Shown piece by piece: positions 1 to 10,321 of a DNA stretch of 64,000 nt; positions within the stretch are counted from its first letter, which is position 1, and each line of letters opens with the position of its first letter. Source of the DNA: Vicingus serpentipes (GTDB taxonomy: Bacteria; Bacteroidota; Bacteroidia; Flavobacteriales_E; Vicingaceae); contig NZ_VOOS01000004.1 of NCBI RefSeq assembly GCF_007993035.1, positions 327,365-391,364 on the forward strand, given 5' to 3'. A program made the translations under genes and the position numbers. The notes beneath the pieces are model-generated. The model did no database searches. It was not told the DNA's origin and saw only the letters and a program-made list of their open reading frames with translations.

Positions 1-74
1 ACAAAACCAACTGAAACTACTGATGAGATTGCTATACTAACAATCAACACTATTTTTGAAATTCTATTTTTCAT
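1..74 (-). CDS. N-terminal fragment of a membrane-anchored or secreted protein, possibly an S41 peptidase (runs off window)
   Basis: An ATG at the 3' side of this interval, read leftward, opens a frame that stays open to the window edge (24 complete codons). The visible residues are a basic start (MKNRISK) followed by a hydrophobic stretch (IVLIVSIAISSVVSVGF), which looks like a signal peptide or N-terminal anchor. It begins 16 bases after the yidD stop on the same strand, so it is probably the third gene of the rnpA-yidD operon. In flavobacteria this slot often holds a carboxy-terminal processing peptidase (S41), which is the guess here. Nothing of a catalytic domain is visible, so the family is inferred from position only. 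Confidence 0.45.
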   Translation of the reverse strand, partial: MKNRISKIVLIVSIAISSVVSVGF

Positions 75-90
75 CTTTTTTATTTTAATG

Positions 91-312
91 TTAAGGTACA
101 GGATCGTATCCATTTCCACCCCAAGGGTGACAAGAAAAAATCCTCTTTAAAGCTATCCAACCACCTTTTAAAGCACCATATTTATTAATTGCTTCAATGC
201 TATATTGCGAGCAAGTTGGTGAATATCTGCAATTTTGTCCTAAAATGGGCGAAATGCTTAATTGATAAAATCGAATTAAAAGGATAAATATTTTACTTAA
301 TATCCTTCTCAT
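91..312 (-). CDS. yidD: Membrane protein insertion efficiency factor YidD
   Basis: A 73-residue protein of the YidD family (formerly DUF37), a small inner-membrane-associated protein thought to assist YidC in inserting proteins into the membrane. The diagnostic features are all present: an N-terminal amphipathic/hydrophobic segment, the cysteine-rich core [11 protein letters not shown] near residues 28-38, and the tail [13 protein letters not shown]. The length is normal. Its start overlaps the end of rnpA by 20 bases on the same strand, the usual rnpA-yidD arrangement, which points to co-transcription and translational coupling. The call is firm. Confidence 0.96.
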   Translation of the reverse strand: MRRILSKIFILLIRFYQLSISPILGQNCRYSPTCSQYSIEAINKYGALKGGWIALKRIFSCHPWGGNGYDPVP

Positions 313-691
313 TCAAAGCTTTTAAACGTTTTAAAATTACTTTTATTTTTTCTTCAACCTCTTTGTACGTAAAAATTTCTTTAGCGGTATAAATAAACAT
401 TACATTTAATTCTTGCCCATTTTCTTTAAGGCTTTCTTTTAATTCATGATTATTTAAGCGGTAAGCTTCTTTTATTCTTCGTCGTATTAAATTTCTGTTA
501 ACTGCTAGTCGGATGTTTTTTTTAGGCACAGCAAAACCTGCGTTTAGATATATTCCTGTCTTCTCCTCTTTTTTAGTATAAACAACTCTTATAGAAGGCT
601 CATTTACAGAACGACCTTTAGCAAACAAAAACTGAATGTCGTTGTGACTTTTAAGGTGTTCTTTTTTTGAAAATTTGTTGTTTAACTTCAT
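293..691 (-). CDS. rnpA: Ribonuclease P protein component
   Basis: A 132-residue basic protein matching RnpA, the protein subunit that works with the RNase P RNA to remove 5' leaders from pre-tRNAs. The family signature is the RNR-type helix, seen as [14 protein letters not shown] around residues 65-78. The sequence before it ([16 protein letters not shown]) matches the usual phosphate- and leader-binding region. rpmH, which often precedes rnpA in bacteria, is not beside it here. It heads the leftward operon with yidD. A TATCTTTG element reading leftward at 710-703, close before the ATG, is a candidate -7 promoter element. Confidence 0.95.
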   Translation of the reverse strand: MKLNNKFSKKEHLKSHNDIQFLFAKGRSVNEPSIRVVYTKKEEKTGIYLNAGFAVPKKNIRLAVNRNLIRRRIKEAYRLNNHELKESLKENGQELNVMFIYTAKEIFTYKEVEEKIKVILKRLKALNEKDIK

Positions 692-782
692 AATGCTAAA
701 GTCAAAGATACTTTCATTAAAAACAATAGGCTTTAATTTCTAAAACAAAAAATATAAATTAAGTTAAAAGGTTTGATTTGGC

Positions 783-790
783 TATTTTTG
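783..790 (+). promoter_or_regulatory. Candidate Bacteroidota -7 element upstream of the PAP2 gene
   Basis: TATTTTTG fits the TAnnTTTG consensus of the primary sigma factor in Bacteroidota. It ends 24 bases before position 815, where the coding frame of the PAP2 phosphatase opens. No clear -33 TTTG is seen at the expected distance. Its position supports initiation near 815 and not at the internal TTG at 980. Confidence 0.45.
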
Positions 791-814
791 TCAATAAACC
801 AAAACAACACATAG

Positions 815-1396
815 ATTCTTTCATTTTTAAACAATATTGACACTGAGCTTTTTCTGTTTTTAAACAGTATTCACAACAATTTTTTTGATGTTGTATTTGA
901 ATGGATTTCTGATCGTTATATATGGATACCTCTTTATTTAGCGCTTCTTATTTTACTTTTTGTAAAATTTAAAAAAGGGTTGCTTTATATCGTTCCATTT
1001 ATTGTAACGTTAATTTTTTTAAGCGATAAAATTTCTGTGTATTTTTTTAAAGAGGTATTTATGCGATTACGGCCTTGTCATAATCCTGAAATAGCTAATT
1101 TGGTTCATATTGTTAGTGATCATTGTGGAGGTCAATATGGATTTGTATCTTCTCACGCTACAAATACTTTTGCTTTAGCAGTTTTTGTAGGCTTGCTGGT
1201 AAAACAAAAAATTTCCTGGTTGTTACCAACACTTGTAATTTGGGCGGCAGTTGTATCTTACAGCAGAATTTATTTAGGAGTTCATTATCCTGGGGATGTA
1301 ATTTGCGGTGCAATATTGGGTGCAATTATTGGCAAATTTGTTTTTATGATGCTTAGTTTTATCAATAAAAAAATAGACAATAAAATAGGGTTATGA
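815..1396 (+). CDS. PAP2-family phosphatase, no canonical start codon
   Basis: A membrane-bound type 2 phosphatidic acid phosphatase family protein, probably acting on lipid phosphates such as undecaprenyl diphosphate or phosphatidylglycerol phosphate; the substrate cannot be told from sequence. Counting from 815, the three catalytic motifs are all present: K79-x6-R86-P87, S112-S113-H114 (usually PSGH), and S150-R151-x5-H157-x3-D161. Hydrophobic segments alternate between them. The typical family N-terminus (IDTELFLFLNSIH) is encoded upstream of the first in-frame TTG at 980, yet no in-frame ATG, GTG or TTG precedes it and a TAG lies directly before 815. Start is therefore probably ATT at 815 or 836, or the start codon is lost. 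The stop overlaps the crcB start as ATGA. Confidence 0.85.
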   Translation: MLSFLNNIDTELFLFLNSIHNNFFDVVFEWISDRYIWIPLYLALLILLFVKFKKGLLYIVPFIVTLIFLSDKISVYFFKEVFMRLRPCHNPEIANLVHIVSDHCGGQYGFVSSHATNTFALAVFVGLLVKQKISWLLPTLVIWAAVVSYSRIYLGVHYPGDVICGAILGAIIGKFVFMMLSFINKKIDNKIGL

Positions 1397-1761
1397 TAAA
1401 TTATATAGCAATATTTATTGGTGGTGGTTTAGGAAGTTTATGTCGTTATGTTATATCTAAGTTTAGCACCTCTTTTTTTGATGGAAATTTTCCATTAGGA
1501 ACCTTTATTTCAAATACATTAAGTTGCATAATTTTAGCAATTTCAGTATTACTTTTTGCCAACAAAATTGATGCAAGCACCACACTAAAGTTATTTTTAA
1601 TTACAGGGTTTTGTGGAGGTTTTAGTACCTTCTCAACCTTTAGTTTCGAAACATTTGAATTATTAAAATCAGGCAATTATTTCGTTGCTATATTAAACAT
1701 TTTACTAAGCGTTATAGTTGGTGTTGGATTGATTTATATATTATTAAAAAATCAAGGTTAA
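1393..1761 (+). CDS. crcB: Fluoride ion channel FluC (CrcB)
   Basis: A 122-residue four-helix membrane protein of the Fluc/CrcB family, which forms antiparallel dimers that let fluoride leave the cell. Visible signatures are the N-terminal GGGLGSLCRY, the GTFISN segment with the conserved pore asparagine, and the phenylalanine-lined GGFSTFSTFSFE motif. Length is typical. It overlaps the PAP2 gene by ATGA and its TAA shares a base with the following ATG (TAATG), so it is translationally coupled to phosphatase genes on both sides. No fluoride riboswitch is recognisable upstream, so expression probably follows the operon promoter. Confidence 0.95.
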   Translation: MINYIAIFIGGGLGSLCRYVISKFSTSFFDGNFPLGTFISNTLSCIILAISVLLFANKIDASTTLKLFLITGFCGGFSTFSTFSFETFELLKSGNYFVAILNILLSVIVGVGLIYILLKNQG

Positions 1762-3386
1762 TGAAGAATTTTATTTTAGCCATTTTATTAATGGCAACTA
1801 CAGTTTCAAACGCTCAAAACAACAAGCCAAAACTTGTTGTTGGTATTGTGGTTGATCAAATGCGTTACGATTATTTAGATCGCTATTGGAATAAATTTGG
1901 TGAGGATGGGTTTAAAAAATTAATTAATAATGGTTTTAATTGTCAGAATACCCATTACAATTATATGCCAACCTATACGGCTCCAGGGCATGCATCTATT
2001 TATTCAGGAACAACACCAGAAAACCATGGAATTATAGCAAATACTTGGTTTAATAAAGAGTCGGGAAAATATTTTTATTGTACTGAAGATACAACAGTAG
2101 CTACTTTGGGGAGTGGTTCTAAAAATGGACTAATGTCTCCTAAAAATATGATTACTACAACAATTACAGATGAGCTAAAATTAGCAACTAATTTTAAAGG
2201 TAAAGTAATCGGCGTTTCATTAAAGGATAGAGGAGCAATATTACCTGCAGGGCACAAAGCAGATGCAGCTTATTGGTACGATGGCGGAAATGAAGGAAAA
2301 TGGATAAGCAGCACATACTACATGAATGACTTGCCAAAATGGGTGCAAGATGTTAACTCTAAAAATTCAGCAAATACCTATTTAAACAAACCTTGGAATA
2401 CACTATTACCAATAAAAGATTATACTGAAAGCATTCCTGATGATAATCATTATGAAGGAACATTTACAGGTGAAGAAAAACCTATTTTTCCTCATAATTT
2501 ACCAGCTTTAAGAGATAGTAATTCAAACTATAGTTTAATTAAAGCTACTCCTTTTGGAAATACCATTTTAAAAGAAATGGCAATTGCAGCAATTAAAGGA
2601 GAGCAGCTAGGGAAAGATGATATTACCGACTTTTTAGCGATTAGTTTCTCTTCACCTGATTATGTGGGGCACCAATTTGGACCAATGTCTATTGAGGTGG
2701 AAGATACTTACTTAAGATTAGATAGAGAATTAGCTGAGATTTTAACATTATTAGAAGCGCAATTTAAAAATGATGAAGTTTTAATCTTTTTAACAGCTGA
2801 TCATGGAGCAGTTAATGTTCCCCAGTATTTAATTGACAATCATATTCCTGCAGGTTATTTTGATATGAAATCTGCTGCAAAAGATTTGAGTAAAAAATGT
2901 AAAACTCAATTTGGCGTAGATAGTTTAATTCGAAATATTTCTAATAGCCATGTATTTTTAGATTACAACCGTATTGATGCTAATAAACTAAATCAGAAAA
3001 AAATTGAAAATGCTATTGCTACTTGGCTATTGGACTACGAAGGCGTTGCATTAACATTAACAAGAAATAGTTTAGAAAGCACAAAATTTGATGAAGGTAT
3101 AGCCTCAATAATTCAAAGAGGATTTAATCAAAATCGTTCGGGAGATATTTTGTTTACACTTGAATCGGGCTGGATAATGTCTGGGTACTCAACAGGCACA
3201 ACACATGGCTCTCCTTATCAATACGATACACATGTACCATTGCTTTGGTATGGTGCTGGTATTGCAAAAGGTGAAACGAAAAGTAAAATTGTAATACCAG
3301 ATATCGCTGCTACTTTAGCAGTAATGTTAAATATTCAGGCGCCAAGCGCATGTACAGGATTACCAATTAAAGAACTTGTAAAATGA
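1761..3386 (+). CDS. PafA-like periplasmic alkaline phosphatase
   Basis: A 541-residue secreted phosphomonoesterase of the alkaline phosphatase superfamily, closest in features to PafA of Bacteroidota, which releases phosphate from many organic monoesters and is calcium dependent. A signal peptide ends near Ala18. The predicted nucleophile is Thr73 in TYTAPGHAS. The zinc ligands appear in order as SPDYVGHQFGP (Asp, His), TADHGA (Asp-His) and, near the C-terminus, YDTHVP (His). The SLKDRGAILPAGH segment carries the Lys and Arg that bind phosphate in PafA. All key residues are kept, so it should be active. It is coupled to crcB upstream and to a lipoprotein gene downstream (ATGA). Confidence 0.93.
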   Translation: MKNFILAILLMATTVSNAQNNKPKLVVGIVVDQMRYDYLDRYWNKFGEDGFKKLINNGFNCQNTHYNYMPTYTAPGHASIYSGTTPENHGIIANTWFNKESGKYFYCTEDTTVATLGSGSKNGLMSPKNMITTTITDELKLATNFKGKVIGVSLKDRGAILPAGHKADAAYWYDGGNEGKWISSTYYMNDLPKWVQDVNSKNSANTYLNKPWNTLLPIKDYTESIPDDNHYEGTFTGEEKPIFPHNLPALRDSNSNYSLIKATPFGNTILKEMAIAAIKGEQLGKDDITDFLAISFSSPDYVGHQFGPMSIEVEDTYLRLDRELAEILTLLEAQFKNDEVLIFLTADHGAVNVPQYLIDNHIPAGYFDMKSAAKDLSKKCKTQFGVDSLIRNISNSHVFLDYNRIDANKLNQKKIENAIATWLLDYEGVALTLTRNSLESTKFDEGIASIIQRGFNQNRSGDILFTLESGWIMSGYSTGTTHGSPYQYDTHVPLLWYGAGIAKGETKSKIVIPDIAATLAVMLNIQAPSACTGLPIKELVK

Positions 3387-3994
3387 AAACATTAAATACG
3401 CTTATAATCGCCTTGTTTATTTTTGTTGGATGTAATACTCCAGAAAGAGAAAGTAACGAAACAATAGAGTTAATTAAAGAAGATACATTAGAGTTAACAG
3501 ATAACGTAAATTTAAGAGCATCAAAAACAGAAGTTTTAACCCCTCAAGATTCTTTTTTAATGATTTTTTCTAGTGTTTCTGAAATGCAAAAAACAGCGGA
3601 TTATTCATCATTAATAAATGAAAACTATGGCGTTTATATCATCAGTAGCAATGGAGCAATGCCCCAAATTGAAAAAAGCTATGAACTTAATGCTGCTATT
3701 TTAACCAAAAAGATTTCCAATAAAGCAATAGTTGGAGAGTTGCCAAAAGTAGTTTGTGAGGATTTTATTTACAACAAACAGGGATGTTTTGCTCAAGAAA
3801 TCAATTCACTATTAGATGGTCAAATATGGAACTATTGTGATTTAAATGAGAAGGAAAAACAGGCATTTATAGCTGTTGCTGAAACAATAAAATATACTGT
3901 AATCGATACAGAAAGTTATGTTTATTATTTTTCAATAGTTGATGATATATGGGCATTAACTTTTATAGATGTTCGAACACCTTGTGAAGGATAA
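3383..3994 (+). CDS. Lipoprotein of unknown function
   Basis: A 203-residue predicted lipoprotein. The N-terminus has a hydrophobic helix ending in a lipobox-like FVGC, giving an acylated Cys near residue 17, followed by an acidic, polar linker. The rest has no motif I recognise. Two cysteines in the middle (VCEDFIYNKQGCFAQ) and a late WALTFIDVRTPC could form disulfides in the periplasm. It overlaps the PafA-like gene by ATGA and is the last gene of this operon, so a role linked to the phosphatase or to envelope stress is possible but unproven. Confidence 0.75.
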   Translation: MKTLNTLIIALFIFVGCNTPERESNETIELIKEDTLELTDNVNLRASKTEVLTPQDSFLMIFSSVSEMQKTADYSSLINENYGVYIISSNGAMPQIEKSYELNAAILTKKISNKAIVGELPKVVCEDFIYNKQGCFAQEINSLLDGQIWNYCDLNEKEKQAFIAVAETIKYTVIDTESYVYYFSIVDDIWALTFIDVRTPCEG

Positions 3995-4102
3995 AAGCAA
4001 TCAAAGCAGCAGAAAAAAACACCCTTCTCGTTTGTTAATTTTTATGTTGATAAATACTATCAACCAATAAGTATTTACCGCTTATAAACGGCTTCGTTTT
4101 GT

Positions 4103-4110
4103 TATATTTG
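4103..4110 (+). promoter_or_regulatory. Candidate -7 promoter element of gyrB
   Basis: TATATTTG matches TAnnTTTG exactly and lies 35 bases before the gyrB ATG, in the only intergenic gap between the upstream operon and gyrB. A good -33 TTTG is not seen at the standard distance. Confidence 0.5.
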
Positions 4111-4142
4111 TTACACTTCAAAAAACGAGAAATTTTAGATAA

Positions 4143-6092
<1,950 letters not shown>

Positions 6093-6113
6093 ATAAGAAT
6101 TCAATGTATAATC

Positions 6114-6143
6114 AAAGCCCAAGAATAGATATTCTTGGGCTTT
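6114..6143 (+). terminator. Rho-independent terminator after gyrB
   Basis: A perfect 13-bp stem (AAAGCCCAAGAAT and its complement) with a 4-base loop, followed by a T run. It lies 21 bases past the gyrB stop. Confidence 0.9.
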
Positions 6144-6254
6144 TTGTTTTCTGTAAATAGACTTCTTTACAACAAAAAACGATTTTATTCGTAATATTAT
6201 ACTGCTTTGGCATAGACTTTGCCAACTACCAAGTAACCTATTAAATTAAAAACT

Positions 6255-7076
6255 ATGAAAACAAAACACATAATATCAGCGATTGCTATTGCAGGGTTGT
6301 TTTCTGCATTTAGCGCTCAACAACAAATTGCGATTGGGCAAACAACTGAAAAAACAGAGTTTAGAAAAATTGAAAGTGAAGCTTATAAGCCAGGAGAAGT
6401 TTTAGAGTATAGATTACATTATGGAGTAATTAATGCTGGAACAGCTAGATTAGAAGTAAATAAATTAGATAAAAAAATTGCTGGACGAGAAGTTTACCAT
6501 GTGGTTGGAACAGGAAAATCGAAAGGCGCTTTTGATTGGTTTTTTAAAGTTAGAGACCGTTATGAAACATTTATCGATAAGGATGGAGCCTTCCCTTGGA
6601 TGTTTGTTAGAGACGTAAATGAAGGTGGTTATAAGATTAAACAGAATTACACCTTTGCTCAAAACAAACAAAAAGTAATTACTCAAGATGGCAATGAATT
6701 TGAAGCTCCAGAAGGAATTCAAGATATGCTTTCTTCATTTTATTATGCAAGAACTATAGATTTTAGTAATGCTAAAAAAGGAGAAATATTTACAATTTGG
6801 TCGTTTGTTGATGATGAAATATGGCCGTTAAAAATAAGATATGCAGGAAAAGAAAAAGTAGAAGTTAGTGGAGATACTTATAATGCAATGAAGTTTCACC
6901 CTGTAATTCAAACAGGTCGTTTGTTTAAAAGTGAAGACGATGTAAGTGTTTGGATTTCAGATGATGCAAATAAAATACCACTACTAGCACAAGGTAAAGT
7001 TATGGTTGGTTCAGTTAAAATGGAATTAACAGGCTACAAAGGATTAGTTGCACCAATTTCAAAAATTGACGATTAA
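6255..7076 (+). CDS. DUF3108 domain-containing secreted protein
   Basis: A 273-residue protein with a signal peptide (hydrophobic stretch ending near SAFSAQ, residues 18-23). The rest matches the DUF3108 family: an opening YKPGEVLEYRLHYG, then GTARLEV, a central FFKVRDRYETFID and a YAGKEKVEV segment near residue 195, all in a beta-rich layout. The family is predicted to form an open beta-barrel or clam fold in the periplasm; its biochemical role is unknown. It stands alone between two terminators, so it is probably a separate transcript. Confidence 0.85.
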   Translation: MKTKHIISAIAIAGLFSAFSAQQQIAIGQTTEKTEFRKIESEAYKPGEVLEYRLHYGVINAGTARLEVNKLDKKIAGREVYHVVGTGKSKGAFDWFFKVRDRYETFIDKDGAFPWMFVRDVNEGGYKIKQNYTFAQNKQKVITQDGNEFEAPEGIQDMLSSFYYARTIDFSNAKKGEIFTIWSFVDDEIWPLKIRYAGKEKVEVSGDTYNAMKFHPVIQTGRLFKSEDDVSVWISDDANKIPLLAQGKVMVGSVKMELTGYKGLVAPISKIDD

Positions 7077-7105
7077 TAACAGTTATCTGTTTAAAACAAT
7101 AGAAA

Positions 7106-7139
7106 AAATAAGGCGATGAAGCAATTCATCGCCTTATTT
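7106..7139 (+). terminator. Rho-independent terminator after the DUF3108 gene
   Basis: A 15-bp perfect stem (AAATAAGGCGATGAA and its complement) around a GCAA tetraloop, followed by Ts. It lies between the DUF3108 stop and the M23 peptidase start. Confidence 0.88.
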
Positions 7140-7157
7140 TTATGCCTTATTTAAAAA

Positions 7158-8414
7158 ATGAAGATGGGGAAAAAAATAGCTGCGGTTGTATTTGTGTTAA
7201 TCCTTTTAATAGGAGGGTGTAGAATATATTTCAATGATTATTATTACGATTTAGAAACAGAGGAAGACTTAATTAGTCTAGAAGACACCATTCCTGAACC
7301 TACTTTTGAGTATGGTATTCAAACGGATTCATTTACAGTACATAAAGGAGTAATACAACCGAATGAATTTTTAGCAAACATTTTATTAAAATATAAAATT
7401 CCTTATCCAGAGATTGATAAACTGGTTAAAGAATCAGAAGGTGTTTTTAATGTAAAAAGCTTACATGTGGGTAAAAACTATACAGTAATGTGTAGTAATG
7501 ATTCTTTAGGTAAAGCACAATGTTTTATATACGAACCAAATGCTGTAGAGTATGTGGTGTTTGATATGAGAGATTCGTTAAGAATTTATAAAGAGCGTAG
7601 AGAAATTACAACCGAAATACACACAACCTCAGGAGTTATTACATCTTCTTTATATAAAACCCTGCAGGACGCAAAAGTAAGCCCTGTGTTGGCAATAGAA
7701 ATGGCAAATGTGTATGCCTGGTCGATAGATTTCTACAGAATTCAAGAAAACGATTGGTTTAAAGTAATATATGAAGAAAAGTTTGTTGATGGAAAATCAA
7801 TAGGTATTGGCAAAGTATTGGCAGCAGAATTTAACCATAGTGGTAAAAACTATAATGCTTATTACTTTGAACAAGATAATGTAGGTGATTATTTTGATTC
7901 CAAAGCGAATAGTTTAAGACGGGCATTTTTAAAGTCACCCTTAGAGTTTGGTCGATTAACCTCTGGTTTTACAATGAAGCGTTTTCATCCGGTACAAAAA
8001 CGAAATAAACCACATTTAGGAACAGATTACGCCGCACCAAAAGGAACACCAATTTTGGCTACTGGAAACGGAGTTGTAATTGCATCTGCACATTCTGTTT
8101 ATAATGGTAATTACGTTAAAATTAAACACAATAGTACTTACACTACTCAATATTTACACATGAGTAAAAGAGCAGCTAAAGTTGGTCAAAGTATAAAGCA
8201 AGGAGATGTAATTGGTTATGTTGGTAGCACAGGTTTAGCAACTGGTCCTCATGTTTGTTATCGTTTTTGGAAAAATGGGCAACAGGTTAATCATTTAAAT
8301 GAGGATTTTCCTCCATCTGAGCCAATAAAGCCTGCCTACAAAGCACCATTTGAGCTTAAAAAAGCAGAGTTTGATAAGCAATTACAAAAGGTAAAAGTGA
8401 AAGGGCTGGATTAG
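7158..8414 (+). CDS. M23-family peptidase (LytM-like), envelope anchored
   Basis: A 418-residue putative peptidoglycan endopeptidase. The N-terminus is a hydrophobic anchor with a lipobox-like IGGC (Cys21), so it is probably a lipoprotein. The middle section resembles a LysM/OapA-like region with no obvious catalytic role. The C-terminal LytM domain has H286-x3-D290 (HLGTD), H334 in YLHM and H365 in GPHVCYRF. The last HxH motif is HxC here: Cys367 replaces the histidine that normally completes zinc binding. I recall similar HVC forms in Bacteroidota homologues, so this may be a natural variant. ATG at 7164 is an alternative start. Confidence 0.9.
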   Translation: MKMGKKIAAVVFVLILLIGGCRIYFNDYYYDLETEEDLISLEDTIPEPTFEYGIQTDSFTVHKGVIQPNEFLANILLKYKIPYPEIDKLVKESEGVFNVKSLHVGKNYTVMCSNDSLGKAQCFIYEPNAVEYVVFDMRDSLRIYKERREITTEIHTTSGVITSSLYKTLQDAKVSPVLAIEMANVYAWSIDFYRIQENDWFKVIYEEKFVDGKSIGIGKVLAAEFNHSGKNYNAYYFEQDNVGDYFDSKANSLRRAFLKSPLEFGRLTSGFTMKRFHPVQKRNKPHLGTDYAAPKGTPILATGNGVVIASAHSVYNGNYVKIKHNSTYTTQYLHMSKRAAKVGQSIKQGDVIGYVGSTGLATGPHVCYRFWKNGQQVNHLNEDFPPSEPIKPAYKAPFELKKAEFDKQLQKVKVKGLD

Positions 8415-8462
8415 TAAACATTCTCTATATTTATCAAATAAAAAGATTAGATAAATTATACA

Positions 8463-9986
8463 ATGTTAGTGAGGCCATATAATATTTTTATTGTATTAAT
8501 TTATTTTGCATTTATATTCTTTGGGTGCTCTATAAAAGAGAAAACAAACAAAAAACAACAGGATAAATATTGTTGGGAAAATATTCATTCTAAAATAGAA
8601 TCCTATTCAAATTTAGACTCTATTTTAAGTTTTGAAATTTCTGAATTTCAATTATTAGTAGAGCAAAGTCTTGTTGTTAGATCAGAAATGATTCAGTTTT
8701 CTAATGAAATAAATTTAGATATTGAAAAACCAATTTCTTCTAAACATTTAGAGTTTTTAAAGTCTAAAACAGAAACATTTTTAGTTTTAAGAGAAAAGTT
8801 ATACGATATAACCTATAGATATGAATGCGCTCAAGAAGCATCTAAAGAGAGGCTTGTAAGAGCAAAGGTAAAAGAAAACATTAGGACTAAAGCTGTAATG
8901 CTTTCTGTAGCATCAGCGTTAACCTTGTACGACAATTATTTGATTGGGGCATTAATATTTGAAAACGACCCTCGTTTAAGGAGGTTGTCAAATGATCCTG
9001 ACATAGGGTTTGATGTCTCTTCAAATGTATTATTAGAAATTACACTAGCGGCTAATTCTATTAAAAATCAAAAAAGGATTCAAGATGGGATATCTTTTTT
9101 TGAAAAAAAACAGAAACATTTTATCGGTCAAAGTGATAACGAATATGAGTATTTGAAATTATTAATATATTCTAGCCCATCTTATAATCATATAAAAAAT
9201 CTAACCACAAAAGAAATGGTTGGTAAAAAATTTAAAGTGTTCGGTAGAATGTCGCAAGATATTTTTGCTGAATTAAAAAAAGACGGATTTGACGGAATAA
9301 GTAAATTTTTTGGTAACTCTATTGGATTAGTCGAGTTTAGAAAGGGAAAGCTTTATAAAAACGAGAAGATCAAAGAAGAGCTATTAAAAGAACTTCAACC
9401 CCTAGATGTTATTCTAGAAAAAACTCCCTTTCGTTTAACAGATAAATTAATACCAGGGCATTTCGGACATGTCGCTATTTGGGTTGGGAATGAAAGTGAA
9501 TTAAAAGAAAAAGGGTTATGGGATAATGAAGTTGTTAAGCCATTTCATGATCAAATTAGCTCAAAAGGAGCTGATAATTTTGATGGGAATAATATAGTTG
9601 AAGCTTTAAGGAGTGGAGTTAAACTTAGCTCTTTAGATGAATTTATGAATATTGATGATATTGCTATTTTAAGACCTGTTTTTAATGATAGTATTAGCGA
9701 GAACCAATCACTGTTACTTGCATTTAGACAACTTGGGAAAAAATATGATTTTAATTTTGATGTTAACACAACAGAAAAAATAGTTTGTTCCGAATTAGCT
9801 TATGTTTGTTTTCCTCAAGTAGATTGGCCTACAGAAAAAACATTAGGAAGACATACTATTAGTCCTGACAATGTTGCTAATCAATGTATTAAAGGAGTAA
9901 AATTTCAACTGATTACTTTTTATCATGATGGTGTTAAATGCCAAGAAGATAAACAAATGGAATTATTTAAATCTTTAGTGGAATAA
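8463..9986 (+). CDS. Lipoprotein with C-terminal YiiX-like permuted NlpC/P60 cysteine hydrolase domain
   Basis: A 507-residue protein with a lipobox (FFGC, Cys22). Residues 30-300 are mostly helical, with no family I recognise. The last 200 residues resemble the YiiX/YebB branch of the NlpC/P60 fold, in which the catalytic histidine precedes the cysteine. It has PGHFGHVAIWVG (H336 the likely catalytic His) and, 106 residues on, IVCSELAYVCF with Cys442 as likely nucleophile. Members hydrolyse amide or ester bonds in cell-wall peptides or lipids; the substrate here is unknown. It follows the M23 peptidase on the same strand by 48 bases, and the two could work together on the envelope. Confidence 0.78.
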   Translation: MLVRPYNIFIVLIYFAFIFFGCSIKEKTNKKQQDKYCWENIHSKIESYSNLDSILSFEISEFQLLVEQSLVVRSEMIQFSNEINLDIEKPISSKHLEFLKSKTETFLVLREKLYDITYRYECAQEASKERLVRAKVKENIRTKAVMLSVASALTLYDNYLIGALIFENDPRLRRLSNDPDIGFDVSSNVLLEITLAANSIKNQKRIQDGISFFEKKQKHFIGQSDNEYEYLKLLIYSSPSYNHIKNLTTKEMVGKKFKVFGRMSQDIFAELKKDGFDGISKFFGNSIGLVEFRKGKLYKNEKIKEELLKELQPLDVILEKTPFRLTDKLIPGHFGHVAIWVGNESELKEKGLWDNEVVKPFHDQISSKGADNFDGNNIVEALRSGVKLSSLDEFMNIDDIAILRPVFNDSISENQSLLLAFRQLGKKYDFNFDVNTTEKIVCSELAYVCFPQVDWPTEKTLGRHTISPDNVANQCIKGVKFQLITFYHDGVKCQEDKQMELFKSLVE

Positions 9987-9992
9987 GAACAA

Positions 9993-10319
9993 CTATTTTA
10001 ACTTAGGATTATTGTGATGACGTTCTCCATCCCTTTTCGTTTTCTTTTCTAAGTTTTTGTTTAGTGCATCAGTCAAGTCAACACCTGTTTGGTTAGCCAA
10101 ACACAACAAAACAAACAAAACATCTGCCATTTCTTCTCCTAAGTCTTTGTTTTTATCGCTTTCTTTTTCAGACTGTTCACCATATCTACGCGCAATAATG
10201 CGAGCTACTTCGCCAACTTCTTCTGTAAGCATTGCCATATTGGTCAATTCATTAAAATAACGAACACCATGTTCTTTTATCCAATTATTTACTGTTTGTT
10301 GTGCTTGTTCTAATGTCAT
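9993..10319 (-). CDS. MazG-like nucleotide pyrophosphohydrolase
   Basis: A 108-residue all-helical protein of the MazG / all-alpha NTP pyrophosphatase superfamily, which hydrolyses (d)NTPs to monophosphates and removes non-canonical nucleotides. The metal-binding motif is complete: EEVGE (E33, E34, E37) and, 25 residues later, EEMAD (E62, D66). The ATG at 10319 is preferred over 10361 because the family begins close to TLEQAQ and because 10361 falls inside the preceding gene. It starts 2 bases after the DUF6150 stop and is the last gene of a leftward three-gene unit. Confidence 0.9.
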   Translation of the reverse strand: MTLEQAQQTVNNWIKEHGVRYFNELTNMAMLTEEVGEVARIIARRYGEQSEKESDKNKDLGEEMADVLFVLLCLANQTGVDLTDALNKNLEKKTKRDGERHHNNPKLK

Positions 10320-10321
10320 TT

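Noticed and set aside
692..1392. Fluoride riboswitch upstream of the crcB operon
   Set aside because: I looked for the conserved pseudoknot pattern ahead of the PAP2 and crcB genes and did not see it; the gap before PAP2 is AT-rich with only a promoter-like element.
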